From: Deinococcus aetherius
GTDB lineage: Bacteria > Deinococcota > Deinococci > Deinococcales > Deinococcaceae
Length of the DNA: 64,000 bases
Direction: 5' to 3'
Assembly: GCF_025997855.1 (NCBI RefSeq)
Contig: NZ_AP026560.1
Span: forward strand, 1 to 64,000
Positions 1 to 13,625 of the stretch are shown here, piece after piece. Both the position numbers and the translations under genes were made by a program. How positions within the stretch are numbered: position 1 is the first letter of the stretch; each line of letters starts with the position of its first letter. Below the pieces are notes generated by a model. It saw nothing but the letters and a program-made list of their open reading frames with translations. It was not told the origin of the DNA and searched no databases.

Positions 1-1428
1 ATGCTGGCTCCCGTTCGTTTCGAGGGGGAGGTGCGGCTTATCACGCAGGAAATCTGGGCCGACGTGCTCGGGTACGTCCGCAAGAACATCACGGAAGTCG
101 AGTACCACACCTGGTTCGCGCCCATGAAGAACCTGGGCGTCCAGGAGGGTTCGCTGGTGCTGGGTGTGCGCAACTCGTTCGCCCAGGACTTCGTACGCAG
201 GCAGTATCAGGGCCTGCTCGAAGACGCCCTGCGCTCGCTCGGCGCGCAGCACCCGCAGGTGAGTTTCCAGGTGCTTCCCGCCGTGCAGGAGGCGATGATC
301 CTCCCGCAGGACCCACCGCCCCCGCCCTCGCCGCCGGGCGGCAAGCCCCCGCCGCGCAGCCCGGTCATTCTGGTCCCGGGCGAGAACCGCAAGACCCTCA
401 ACCCGAAGTACACCTTCGAGAACTTCGTGGTGGGCCCCAACAACAACCTGGCGAATGCGGCGGCCCTGGCGGTCGCGGACGCGCCCGGCAAAGCGTACAA
501 TCCCCTCTTCATTTACGGGGACGTGGGGCTGGGCAAGACGCACCTGATGCACGCGGTCGGGCACTACATGGCCGAGCGTTTCCCCGAGAAGCGCATCGAG
601 TACGTCTCCACCGAGTCCTTCACGAACGACCTGATCAACGCGATCCGCGACGACCGGATGACCCAGTTCCGGAACCGCTACCGCTCGGTGGACCTGCTGC
701 TCGTGGACGACATTCAGTTCCTGGGGGGCAAGGAGCGCACCCAGGAGGAGTTCTTTCACACCTTCAACGCGCTCTACGAGAGCCACAAGCAGATCATCCT
801 GAGTTCGGACCGTCCTCCCAAGGACATCGAGACGCTTGCGGGGCGCCTGCGCAGCCGCTTCGAGTGGGGCCTGATCACCGATATCCAGACCCCCGAGTTC
901 GAGACGCGGGTGGCGATCCTCAAGATGAATGCCGAGCACAACCGCATCGACATCCCGCAGGAGGTGCTCGAACTGATCGCCCGGCAGGTCACGAGCAACA
1001 TACGTGAGCTGGAGGGTGCGCTGATGCGGGTGGTGGCCTTCGCCAGCCTGAACAACGTCCCCTTCTCCCGCGCGGTGGCCGCCCGGGCGCTGAGCAACGT
1101 CTTCACGCCCCATGAGGTCAAGATCGAGATGATGGACGTGCTGCGGCAGGTTGCCTCCCACTTCAACCTGCCGCCCGACGTCATCCGTGGCTCCGGCCGC
1201 GTCCGCGAGGTCGTCGTGCCGCGCCAGGTCGCCATGTACCTCGTTCGCGAGCTGACCTCCCACTCCCTCCCCGAGATCGGCCAGTTCTTCGGGCGTGACC
1301 ACTCCACGGTCATGCACGCTGTCTCCAAGGTCACCGAGCAACTGGGCAAGGACGAGGAGTTGACGGCCGCCCTCGACACCCTTCGGCGCCAAATCAAAGG
1401 TGTGGAAGATGAGGAAATAGGTGCGTAA
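1..1428 (+). CDS. dnaA: Chromosomal replication initiator protein DnaA
   Basis: DnaA binds DnaA boxes at oriC and opens the duplex to start replication. The 475-residue product has the expected four parts: an N-terminal DnaB/DnaD-interaction domain, a proline-rich linker (about residues 100-125), an AAA+ core with Walker A GDVGLGKT (about 173-180) and Walker [10 protein letters not shown] (about 233-241), and the C-terminal DNA-binding domain with the signature [10 protein letters not shown] (about 431-440). The window opens on an ATG. Homologues usually begin nearer the [10 protein letters not shown] segment, so the true start may be about 10 codons downstream (for example GTG at 31). The upstream promoter is outside the window. 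oriC follows directly. Confidence 0.98.
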   Translation: MLAPVRFEGEVRLITQEIWADVLGYVRKNITEVEYHTWFAPMKNLGVQEGSLVLGVRNSFAQDFVRRQYQGLLEDALRSLGAQHPQVSFQVLPAVQEAMILPQDPPPPPSPPGGKPPPRSPVILVPGENRKTLNPKYTFENFVVGPNNNLANAAALAVADAPGKAYNPLFIYGDVGLGKTHLMHAVGHYMAERFPEKRIEYVSTESFTNDLINAIRDDRMTQFRNRYRSVDLLLVDDIQFLGGKERTQEEFFHTFNALYESHKQIILSSDRPPKDIETLAGRLRSRFEWGLITDIQTPEFETRVAILKMNAEHNRIDIPQEVLELIARQVTSNIRELEGALMRVVAFASLNNVPFSRAVAARALSNVFTPHEVKIEMMDVLRQVASHFNLPPDVIRGSGRVREVVVPRQVAMYLVRELTSHSLPEIGQFFGRDHSTVMHAVSKVTEQLGKDEELTAALDTLRRQIKGVEDEEIGA

Positions 1429-1809
1429 TTTCATTCTTTTTTTTCCTGTAAGCAGAAAAAGTTCCAAAATCCGTTCCAAACACCTGTGTAAACTTTCACG
1501 ACCTGTGGAAAAGGTTGTGGATAACCTGTGGATAAGTGGCTTTTCCCTGTGGATAACCCTGTGGAAAAGTCGGCCAGTTATCCACAGGCTGAGCCCCCTG
1601 TGGATAAGTCGGGAGTTATCCACAGCTTATCCACAGGTTTCCACAGGCTGCCTGTGGATAACTTTCGTGCGCCCAGCGCGGCCCGAATAGGGTTTTCCAC
1701 AGTTTCCACAGGCCCTATTACTACTACTACTATCTTTTTATCTTCTACAGAGCAGGTAAAAGATAAAAGAAGACAGACCCGGAACCGAGAGAGGCCAGAG
1801 ACCCAAAAG
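1429..1809. other. oriC: Replication origin oriC with DnaA boxes and DnaA-trio unwinding element
   Basis: This 381-bp gap between dnaA and dnaN holds eight perfect DnaA boxes. Those in TTATCCACA orientation start at 1578, 1616 and 1627. Those in TGTGGATAA orientation start at 1516, 1527, 1548, 1599 and 1653. One-mismatch boxes lie at 1504, 1560 and 1693, and weaker ones at 1637 and 1702. At the dnaN side the adjacent pair TTTTCCACAGTTTCCACA (1693-1710) is followed by GGCC and six in-phase trinucleotides CTA-TTA-CTA-CTA-CTA-CTA (1715-1732), then an AT-rich stretch to about 1770. This is the box, GC and DnaA-trio order of the basal unwinding system described for Bacillus subtilis. A second AT-rich tract lies at 1423-1500. 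Confidence 0.95.
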
Positions 1810-2892
1810 ATGAGAGCGCACGTCACCAAGAAGACCCTGAGTGAAGGACTCGGCCTGTTGGAACGGGTCGTGCCCAGTCGCAGCAGCAATCCCCTCCTGA
1901 CCTCCCTGAAGGTGGAGCCTTCCGAAGCGGGCCTGACCCTCAGCGGCACCAACCTCGAAATCGACCTCTCGTGCTTCGTGCCTGCAGAGGTGCAAGACCC
2001 GCAGAGCTTCGTGGTGCCCGCGCACCTGTTCGCGCAGATCGTCCGCAACCTGGGTGGGGAACTCGTCGAACTCGAACTGAGCGGCGCCGAACTCGCCGTG
2101 CGGGCGGGCGGCTCGGACTTCAAGCTCCAGACGGGTGACCTGGGCGCCTACCCGCCGCTGAGCTTTCCGAACCACGCCGACCTGAGCCTCGACGCTGCCG
2201 AGCTTTCCCGGGCGCTCGGCAGCGTGCGCTACGCCGCGAGCAACGAGGCGTTCCAGGCGGTCTTCCGGGGCATCAAACTCGAACACCGCGCCACCGGGGC
2301 CCGCGTCGTCGCCTCCGACGGCTACCGGGTTGCCATCCGGGACTTCCCGGCGAACGGCGACGGACGCAGCCTGATCGTGCCCGCCCGCAGCGCCGATGAA
2401 CTGATTCGGGTCCTCAAGGACGGCGAGGCACGCTTCACGTACGGCGAGGGGATGCTCAGCGTCACCACCGACCGGGTGCGGATGAACCTCAAGCTCCTCG
2501 ACGGCGACTTTCCCGACTACGAGCGGGTGATCCCCAAGGACATCAAGCTTCAGGTGACCCTGCCCGCCACCGCCTTGAAGGAGGCCGTGGGCCGGGTGGC
2601 CGTCCTCGCCGACAAGAACGCGAACAACCGGGTCGAGTTCCTGGTGACCGAGGGCAAGCTGCGGCTGGCCGCCGAGGGGGACTACGGCCGCGCGCAGGAC
2701 ACCGTGGACGTGGTGCAGGGTGGCCCCGAACCCGCCATGAGCCTCGCCTTCAACGCCCGTCACGTGCTCGACGCCCTGGGTCCGGTGGAGGGGGACGCCG
2801 AACTCCTCTTCTCGGGCTCCACGAGCCCCGCCATCTTCCGGGGAAGCGGGGGAGGCGGGTACATGGCCGTGATCGTCACGCTGCGCGTTTAA
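1810..2892 (+). CDS. dnaN: DNA polymerase III beta subunit (sliding clamp)
   Basis: The beta clamp encircles DNA and tethers the replicative polymerase. The 360-residue product has the usual three-domain clamp length and family sequences such as [14 protein letters not shown] at the N-terminus and [11 protein letters not shown] in the middle. The frame is open far upstream into oriC, but ATG 1810 was chosen because a GAGAGG ribosome-binding site lies about 16 nt upstream and homologues begin with this sequence; anything earlier would translate the DnaA boxes. There is no clear terminator before eno. Confidence 0.97.
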   Translation: MRAHVTKKTLSEGLGLLERVVPSRSSNPLLTSLKVEPSEAGLTLSGTNLEIDLSCFVPAEVQDPQSFVVPAHLFAQIVRNLGGELVELELSGAELAVRAGGSDFKLQTGDLGAYPPLSFPNHADLSLDAAELSRALGSVRYAASNEAFQAVFRGIKLEHRATGARVVASDGYRVAIRDFPANGDGRSLIVPARSADELIRVLKDGEARFTYGEGMLSVTTDRVRMNLKLLDGDFPDYERVIPKDIKLQVTLPATALKEAVGRVAVLADKNANNRVEFLVTEGKLRLAAEGDYGRAQDTVDVVQGGPEPAMSLAFNARHVLDALGPVEGDAELLFSGSTSPAIFRGSGGGGYMAVIVTLRV

Positions 2893-2983
2893 GGGGCCAA
2901 TCAGGGGCAAGAAGGGGCATGTTTGCCCGGCAGCTTTCCTCCGACCTGAACCCGCCCGAATGCGGACGTGCTTTAGACCGCCG

Positions 2984-3014
2984 CCGACACGGGGATCGTG
3001 GGCCCGCTTATAGT
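2984..3014 (+). promoter_or_regulatory. Candidate eno promoter
   Basis: A TATAGT -10 hexamer (3009-3014) is preceded by CCGACA (2984-2989) with a 19-bp spacer. It lies about 85 nt upstream of the eno start. The -10 is good, but the -35 and spacing are poor, so this is tentative. Confidence 0.35.
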
Positions 3015-3067
3015 GTGCCGGGTACACCTAGCGCCCCGGCCCGACCCGGCTGGGGGCTCAGGCTTGA

Positions 3068-4366
<1,299 letters not shown>

Positions 4367-4370
4367 AGCG

Positions 4371-4432
4371 GTCAGCCGTCAGCGATCAGCTTTCAGGAGC
4401 GGCTGACGGCTGATCGCTGATTGCTGACTGCC
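4371..4432. repeat. Short TCAGCCGTCAGC-type repeat with inverted halves
   Basis: The gap between eno and pyk carries GTCAGCCGTCAGCGATCAGC followed by a near-complementary arm ending in GATCGCTGATTGCTGAC, so it can fold into a long imperfect hairpin. The same TCAGC/GTCAGC run recurs near 29280-29334 and, inverted, at 30672-30711. It could also serve as a 3' end for eno. Confidence 0.6.
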
Positions 4433-4471
4433 CCTGGAAACGATCCCACACACAGGAAGCAGGAACTCAAC

Positions 4472-5920
4472 ATGAAACACTTCGACAGAGCAACCAAAAT
4501 CGTCGCCACCGTCGGCCCGGCGAGCCGCAGCCCCGAGGTGCTGGGGCGGATGATCGACGCGGGCCTGAACGTGGTCCGCATGAACTTCAGTCACGGTGAC
4601 CCCGAGGACCACCGCCAGACGGTGCAGATGGTGCGGGAACTCGCCGCGCGCAAAGGCGTGACGGTGGGCATCTTGCAAGACCTCCAGGGGCCGAAGATCC
4701 GGGTGGGGCGCTTCCGCGAGGGGGCCGTGACGCTGGAGCCGGGGCAGAAGTTCACGATCACGATGGACGACGTGGAGGGCGACGAGACGCGGGTGAGCAG
4801 CACCTACCGGGGGCTGGCGCTCGACGTTCACCCCGGCATGACCCTGCTCCTCGACGACGGCAACCTGAACCTGAGGGTGGATCAGGTGCGCGGCAACGAC
4901 GTGCAGACCACGGTGGTGATCGGGGGCGTGCTGAAGAACAACAAGGGGATCAACGTGCCCCAGGCCGACCTCGCCGTGCCTGCCCTCTCCGACAAGGACG
5001 TGCAGGACATGGAGTTCGGGGCGGGGCTCGGGGTGGACTGGGTAGCCCTCTCCTTCGTGCGCTCGCGCGACGACCTGCTGCTCGCCCGGCACTACCTCGC
5101 CCGCTTCGGCTCGCGCGCCAAGCTGATGGCGAAGATCGAGAAGCCCCAGGCGGTGGACCGCTTCGAGGACATCCTGCGCGAGGTGGACGGCATCATGGTG
5201 GCGCGCGGCGACCTCGGCGTGGAGATGCGCCCCGAGCAGGTGCCCACCATCCAGAAACGCCTGATCCGGTTATGCCGCGAGGTCGGCAAACCCGTCATCA
5301 CCGCGACCCAGATGCTGGAGAGCATGATCAACCTGCCGCGTCCCACCCGCGCCGAGGCGTCCGACGTGGCAAACGCGATCTACGACGGCACCGACGCGGT
5401 GATGCTGAGTGCGGAGTCGGCCGCCGGGCACTACCCGGTCGAGGCGGTCGCCATGATGGACCGCATCGCCCGGGAGGCCGAGGGGAGCGAGCACTACAAG
5501 GTGCTTCAGCGTCAGGTCGTGATCGAGACTGAGCTTGCCCAGGACTCCATCGCCGCAGCGGCCTGCTCCATCGGCGAGAAGCTGGATACGCCTGTCATCG
5601 TGACCTTTACCAGCACGGGCGGCGCGGCGACCCGCATCGCCAAGAACCGGCCCCCGCTGGCGATCCTGGCCCTGACCCCCAACGAGCAGACCCGCAACCA
5701 GCTCGCGCTGTCCTGGGGCGTGGTGCCCATGCTCAGCGAGGACCCCCACGACACCGACGACATGGTCCGCATCGCCAACGACGAGCTGAAAAAGAGCGGC
5801 CTCGCCGACGTGGGCGACCGCTACGTGATCACGGCGGGCGTGCCCTTCGGCGTGCGCGGCACGACCAACATGCTCCGCGTCGAGCGGCTGCGCGAGGAGG
5901 ATCTGAGCGACCGAGTCTAG
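4472..5920 (+). CDS. pyk: Pyruvate kinase
   Basis: Pyruvate kinase transfers phosphate from phosphoenolpyruvate to ADP. The 482-residue product starts with RATKIVATVGPASRSPEVL and contains NVVRMNFSHG, the active-site block LMAKIEKPQAVDRFEDIL, the metal-binding MVARGDLGVEM and the ATQMLESMI segment. ATG 4472 was preferred over the upstream open frame because it follows a CAGGAAGCAGGAA ribosome-binding region and matches the family N-terminus. The C-terminal effector domain is complete. A strong hairpin terminator follows. Confidence 0.97.
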   Translation: MKHFDRATKIVATVGPASRSPEVLGRMIDAGLNVVRMNFSHGDPEDHRQTVQMVRELAARKGVTVGILQDLQGPKIRVGRFREGAVTLEPGQKFTITMDDVEGDETRVSSTYRGLALDVHPGMTLLLDDGNLNLRVDQVRGNDVQTTVVIGGVLKNNKGINVPQADLAVPALSDKDVQDMEFGAGLGVDWVALSFVRSRDDLLLARHYLARFGSRAKLMAKIEKPQAVDRFEDILREVDGIMVARGDLGVEMRPEQVPTIQKRLIRLCREVGKPVITATQMLESMINLPRPTRAEASDVANAIYDGTDAVMLSAESAAGHYPVEAVAMMDRIAREAEGSEHYKVLQRQVVIETELAQDSIAAAACSIGEKLDTPVIVTFTSTGGAATRIAKNRPPLAILALTPNEQTRNQLALSWGVVPMLSEDPHDTDDMVRIANDELKKSGLADVGDRYVITAGVPFGVRGTTNMLRVERLREEDLSDRV

Positions 5921-5935
5921 GCTGGGTCGGCCTCG

Positions 5936-6000
5936 CTGACCGGCCACCGATCAAAGACGACCAGCCCACCACGCCCGTGTGATGGGCCGGTCAGGTTTTT
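5936..6000 (+). terminator. Rho-independent terminator after pyk
   Basis: A perfect 10-bp inverted repeat, CTGACCGGCC (5936-5945) and GGCCGGTCAG (5985-5994), encloses about 39 nt and is followed by GTTTTT. The final T-run overlaps the first DnaA box of the adjacent cluster. Confidence 0.65.
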
Positions 6001-6122
6001 ATCCACAGGGCGCGGGCTTTTCCACACTCGGGCTGTGGATAACTTCCAGGCTCGTCAGTGCTTGATGCCCGCCAGGACGTTATCCACAGCCTCAGGGGTT
6101 ATCCACAGCGTCCTGTGCATAA
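5999..6122. other. Second DnaA-box cluster, outside oriC
   Basis: Perfect DnaA boxes lie at 5999-6007, 6080-6088 and 6099-6107 (TTATCCACA) and at 6034-6042 (TGTGGATAA). One-mismatch boxes lie at 6018-6026 (TTTTCCACA) and 6114-6122 (TGTGCATAA). They occupy the gap between the pyk terminator and the tyrS stop, 4.4 kb from oriC. No CTA-trio run or AT-rich tract is present, so this looks like a DnaA-binding site rather than a second unwinding site. Confidence 0.85.
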
Positions 6123-6203
6123 CTTTTGGGTTTCCGGGGACCCAACCCCTTTTCTGATGGCCTGACAGGAGGCCCGTAAAGGTGCCTTGAAGGGTTGGGG
6201 TGG

Positions 6204-7520
<1,317 letters not shown>

Positions 7521-7645
7521 TCACCCCACCGTGCGGCGGGGCGGATAGTGCTCCTCAGATGGGGAACGTCGGGTCGGACGCTTCATGCCTGCCAGTCTAG
7601 CAACTGATTCCCATTCCTGTGTGGCTCACCCGTTACCCTGCCCAG

Positions 7646-8206
7646 GTGAAGACGATCCACGAATTGCGCGCCACCTTCCCCCGCCCGGGCCGGGTGGAGT
7701 GGATTGGCCTGCGCGAGGCGCGGCGGGGGCCCGTGCTCAGCGTGCCGGGAGCCGAGGCACACCCCCTCGTCGGCCTCCTCGGGGACCACGGCAAGACGCT
7801 CCCCGCCCGCGTCCCGGCGTTGACCGGGGACCCCGGTGAGGTCATGCGGGCCGCGCGGCCCGTCCAGCCGATCCCCGGCGGCCCCGGGCGGCGGCAGGTC
7901 ACCCTCCTCCAGGCCGAACACCTGCCCGTGATCGCGGCGCTGGCAGGGCTGGAGGAGGCGACACCCGAGATGCTGCGGCGCAACCTGCTCGTCTCGGGCA
8001 TTCCGCTTCTGGCACTCAAGGAGGCGCGCATGCAGATCGGGGAGGTCGTGCTGGAGGGGACGGGAGAGTGCCACCCCTGCTCGCGGATGGAGGAGACGCT
8101 GGGGCCGGGCGGGTACAACGCGGTGCGCGGGCACGGGGGCCTGACGGCGCGGGTGCTGAGAGGCGGCGTCATCCGCGTGGGGGACGAGGTGAGGCCCCTC
8201 CCGTGA
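7646..8206 (+). CDS. MOSC domain-containing protein
   Basis: MOSC domains occur in sulfurtransferases and molybdenum-cofactor-related enzymes. The 186-residue product ends with the MOSC core, including the GTGECHPCSRMEETLG segment with its conserved cysteine region and RGHGGLTARVLRGGVIRVGDEV. Start GTG 7646 was chosen because TACCCT (7634-7639) lies 6 nt upstream, the spacing of a leaderless Deinococcus promoter, and no ribosome-binding site is present. It is divergent from tyrS. The substrate cannot be read from sequence. Confidence 0.85.
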   Translation: MKTIHELRATFPRPGRVEWIGLREARRGPVLSVPGAEAHPLVGLLGDHGKTLPARVPALTGDPGEVMRAARPVQPIPGGPGRRQVTLLQAEHLPVIAALAGLEEATPEMLRRNLLVSGIPLLALKEARMQIGEVVLEGTGECHPCSRMEETLGPGGYNAVRGHGGLTARVLRGGVIRVGDEVRPLP

Positions 8207-8431
8207 GTCCCTCTCCCGGTGCCGTGGCTCCGCCCCCCTCCCGACCACCGCGCTCGCCGACGCTCGCCCGCGCCTTCGTCGCCCTCTTCACCTCGGCCGC
8301 CCAACCGGCGCACGTCACCACCGGGAACACCTTGCGGCACCTGGGGGAGGAGAGCACGACGAGGCAGCTTCTGATCGCCGCCATGATCCTCGCGGCCGGG
8401 GGGGACAGTCTGCCCGCCCACGGGGAAGCCG
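8207..8431. other. 225-bp gap with no assignable gene
   Basis: The gap between the MOSC gene and trmK reads open in several frames on both strands, but no frame has a recognisable product. Its composition is as GC-rich as the neighbours. It may be an untranslated spacer, decayed coding sequence or an unrecognised repeat. Confidence 0.4.
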
Positions 8432-9109
8432 ATGCTGGCCCCTGCCCTTGACGCCCGGCTGGAAGCGGTGCTCGCCCTGGTGGAGGCAGAGGCACACGCG
8501 GACATCGGCTCGGACCACGCCCACCTCCCCATCCGCCTGATTCGGGAGGGGCGGGCGGGGCGCTGCGTCGTCGTCGAACTCAACCCCGGTCCCCTGGCGC
8601 TGGCGAGGCGCAACGTGGCCCGGGCCCGGTTGCACGACCACATCGAGGTCCGCGAGGGGGACGGCTTCGCCCCCCTCCTCCCCGGCGAGGTCGACAGCGC
8701 GAGCGTGAGCGGGATGGGCGCGGGGACGATCACGGGCATCCTGCGCCGGGCGGGGGAGAGGTTGCCGCCCGCCCTCGTGCTGCAACCGAACGACTCCGCC
8801 CGGACCCTACGCTTATGGGCGCGGGAAAACGGCCACCACCTGAAGGCCGAGCGTCTGATCCCCGGCCACTGGCCCTACCCCGTACTGCGCCTGGAGCGCC
8901 GGGACGGCCCCGACCCGGCCTACGCGGACCTTCCCGAACAAGCCGCCCTGCGTTACGGCCCCCACCTCCTGCGCGAGGGGTCGGAGGTGTTGTTGAAGCT
9001 GGTGCGGGCCGACATCGCGCGCCTCACTCCCCTCGCCGCTCCGGGACGCACCGCCGGGGTGGAGCTGGACGCGGCGTTGTCGGCCCTCGCGGTGCTGGGC
9101 GGGCAATAA
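8432..9109 (+). CDS. trmK: tRNA (adenine-N1)-methyltransferase, TrmK family
   Basis: TrmK-type enzymes methylate N1 of adenine 22 in tRNA using S-adenosylmethionine. The 225-residue product has a Rossmann methyltransferase core with the first motif ADIGSDHAHLPI, ELNPGPLALARRN, the acidic EGDGFAPL loop, and the family-specific GMGAGTITGIL and LQPNDSARTLRLW. ATG 8432 follows a GGGGAA site. It ends 8 nt before the terminator arm of a promoter-terminator unit that could also stop this transcript. Confidence 0.9.
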   Translation: MLAPALDARLEAVLALVEAEAHADIGSDHAHLPIRLIREGRAGRCVVVELNPGPLALARRNVARARLHDHIEVREGDGFAPLLPGEVDSASVSGMGAGTITGILRRAGERLPPALVLQPNDSARTLRLWARENGHHLKAERLIPGHWPYPVLRLERRDGPDPAYADLPEQAALRYGPHLLREGSEVLLKLVRADIARLTPLAAPGRTAGVELDAALSALAVLGGQ

Positions 9110-9117
9110 AGCGGGCA

Positions 9118-9180
9118 ATAAAAAAGCCGCCTCTCAGGCGGTGATGTCAAAAGAATAGCGTGGTATGCACGGGTTGTCAA
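9118..9180 (-). repeat. Promoter-terminator mini-unit, copy 1
   Basis: On the minus strand TTGACA (9180-9175), a 17-bp spacer and TATTCT (9157-9152) form a near-perfect sigma-70 promoter. The predicted start (about 9145) is followed at once by the hairpin CCGCCTGAGAGGCGG (9141-9127) and a T6 tract. The predicted RNA is only about 25-30 nt. The unit sits between the convergent trmK and macrodomain genes. Two further copies lie at 21032 and 21735. Confidence 0.8.
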
Positions 9181-9232
9181 CCCTATGCGCCGGGCGCCCG
9201 TGAACCCGGAGTACAGGGCGCGTGACGCCTCC

Positions 9233-9772
9233 TTACGGTCGCTGTCCCCCAGTGTCCTCCTCCAGCCTCTCCAGCATCCGGCGGAACACGTTGAGCGTCC
9301 CCTCCCCGTGGAGCACGAGGCGGACCGTCAGGTCGGGGTGGCGGGCCAGTTCCTCGCGCAGGGTCCGCAGGGTGACCCACGCCGCCGCCTCCAGCGGGTA
9401 GCCGTACACGCCCGTGCTGATGGCGGGGAAGGCAACCGAGGTGCAGCCGTGCTCCACGGCCAGGCGCACGCTTTCGCGGTATGCACCCGCCAGCAGTCCC
9501 GCCTCGCCCTGAGTTCCCCCGCGCCAGATCGGGCCGACGGCGTGGATCACGAAGCGCACGCCCTGCTCCTCCAGATGGAAGGCGGGCGTGATCACCGCCG
9601 TGCCCACCTTCGTGCCCCCAATCCGCCGGATGGACCGCAACAGTTCGGGTCCGGCGGCCCGGTGGATCACCCCGTCCACGCCCCCGCCGCCCGCGAGTTC
9701 CTTGTTCGCGGCGGTCACGACCGCGCACGTCCGCTCCCGCCCGATGTCCCCCTGCACGAGTTCCAGCGTCAT
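9233..9772 (-). CDS. Macrodomain protein, probable O-acetyl-ADP-ribose deacetylase
   Basis: Macrodomains bind or hydrolyse ADP-ribose derivatives. The 179-residue product is a single macrodomain: [22 protein letters not shown] at the N-terminus, the phosphate loop [24 protein letters not shown] and the second loop [17 protein letters not shown], as in YmdB-type deacetylases. ATG 9772 lies 6 nt after TATCCT (9784-9779), so the mRNA is probably leaderless. gmk lies 28 bp upstream on the same strand. Confidence 0.92.
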   Translation of the reverse strand: MTLELVQGDIGRERTCAVVTAANKELAGGGGVDGVIHRAAGPELLRSIRRIGGTKVGTAVITPAFHLEEQGVRFVIHAVGPIWRGGTQGEAGLLAGAYRESVRLAVEHGCTSVAFPAISTGVYGYPLEAAAWVTLRTLREELARHPDLTVRLVLHGEGTLNVFRRMLERLEEDTGGQRP

Positions 9773-9800
9773 GCGGGCAGGATAGGGCGGGGGCGTGGGG

Positions 9801-10532
<732 letters not shown>

Positions 10533-10563
10533 CCGTCATCTTACGGGGAGGTAGGGAGGCGAC

Positions 10564-10600
10564 AAAAGGGGCGGGGACGTCCAGCCCGGACGCGGCCCCC
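10564..10600 (-). terminator. Possible terminator between the basic protein gene and gmk
   Basis: On the minus strand CGTCC and GGACG form a short stem flanked by G-rich and C-rich arms, followed by CCCCTTTT. It is placed where a transcript from the upstream gene would need to end. The T-tract is short. Confidence 0.35.
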
Positions 10601-10618
10601 GGCCCCCGTCTCACCCTC

Positions 10619-11080
10619 TCAGGCCGACTTCTTGCGCCGTCCCCCACCTCCACCCGACCGCGTGCCCGCGACAGCCTTGGCGCGGCTTTTGCCCAGGGTC
10701 TGCCCCTTCTCGAAGCTGGCCTGCATCCGCTTGCGGGTCTCAGCCGCGAGCGCCTTGAAGTCGAGCTGCCCCGACTCGATGGCCTCCAGGCTGGGCTTCA
10801 CGGTACCCGCCCGGCGGGTGGCGACGAGATCCTTGTTCGTCTGCTCGAACCACTTTTCAAAGGCGGGCGTGACCTCGAAGAGCATCTCCTTCGTCTCGCG
10901 CTGGTAGGTGCCCTCGCCACCTCGTCGGCTGAACTGCTTGGGCAGCGTGAAGCGCTCGGGCAGATACGTCGCCTCGAACTTCCCTTCGCGCACCGCCTCC
11001 CGGAACTGCTTGAGAAAGGCGTCGCTGCGTTGAACATTGTCGAGTTCGTGCATCTGTTCGCTGAGTTTCTTATAGGCCAT
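10619..11080 (-). CDS. Hypothetical protein with basic, glycine-rich tail
   Basis: I do not recognise this 153-residue product. It has no signal peptide or membrane segment. The body is charged and probably helical, with a FEKWFEQTNKDLVATRRAG segment near the centre. The last 25 residues are rich in Lys, Arg and Gly (TRSGGGGGRRKKSA), as in nucleic-acid-binding tails. Translation is well supported by an AAGGGGGAAC ribosome-binding site, and a clean promoter lies about 20-50 bp upstream. A nucleic-acid-related role is only a guess. Confidence 0.8.
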   Translation of the reverse strand: MAYKKLSEQMHELDNVQRSDAFLKQFREAVREGKFEATYLPERFTLPKQFSRRGGEGTYQRETKEMLFEVTPAFEKWFEQTNKDLVATRRAGTVKPSLEAIESGQLDFKALAAETRKRMQASFEKGQTLGKSRAKAVAGTRSGGGGGRRKKSA

Positions 11081-11101
11081 ACCGTGTTCCCCCTTTGTTG
11101 A

Positions 11102-11130
11102 ATTATGAGGGGAAGAAGACGGGATGTAAA
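11102..11130 (-). promoter_or_regulatory. Promoter of the basic hypothetical gene
   Basis: On the minus strand TTTACA (11130-11125), a 17-bp spacer and CATAAT (11107-11102) match sigma-70 hexamers. The start site would be near 11095, giving a short leader that includes the GGGGGA ribosome-binding site. Confidence 0.65.
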
Positions 11131-11513
11131 GGCAAAGGGGGAGAGGGTTCTCTTAAAGGATGACGCCACGTGCAGCCACACCGTGAAGAGGTCAAGACGC
11201 GTTGAGTAACGACACGCACGGCGCGAAGCAGGAGACCGGCTCTCGGCCAAGAAAGCGGCAGCCCGGACGATCACCTCGAACCCTTTCCCGCTGGGGTCCT
11301 GTCCGGTTTTCCGGTCCCGGCGGATGGGGAAACGGCGAAAGAGCAGGAGATCGGGAAAGCGTTTTGTATGAAGCCGGTCATTCGCCTCGTGCTTGTGGTG
11401 CCGGAAGCTCCCGTCCCATGCAGCGGCTTCATGGAGGGGACGCACTTTTCCAAGACGCGGGGGCACACCTGTTGAGCGTGCCCTCCGGGTCCTGTGACCA
11501 GATTGCGTCGCGT
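11131..11513. other. 383-bp intergenic region without a recognised gene
   Basis: The region lies upstream of the 10619-11080 gene and downstream of the pta stop. A small inverted repeat, GGGCAC and GTGCCC, lies just past pta and may mark its 3' end. Short frames exist on both strands, but none has a ribosome-binding site or a recognisable product. Confidence 0.4.

Positions 11514-13621
<2,108 letters not shown>

Positions 13622-13625
<4 letters not shown>

Noticed and set aside
1528..1809. N-terminal extension of dnaN through oriC
   Set aside because: It would translate DnaA boxes and the CTA-trio run. ATG 1810 with GAGAGG upstream matches the family start.
5999..6122. A second replication origin
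   Set aside because: Boxes are present, but there is no DnaA-trio, AT-rich unwinding tract or initiator gene; a DnaA-binding locus is the simpler reading.
8169..8495. 108-codon minus-strand frame over the MOSC-trmK gap
   Set aside because: No ribosome-binding site, promoter or recognisable product, and both ends run into well-supported genes on the other strand.
11271..11468. 65-codon minus-strand frame upstream of the basic protein gene
   Set aside because: It has no initiation signals or motif and lies upstream of the clear promoter at 11102-11130.
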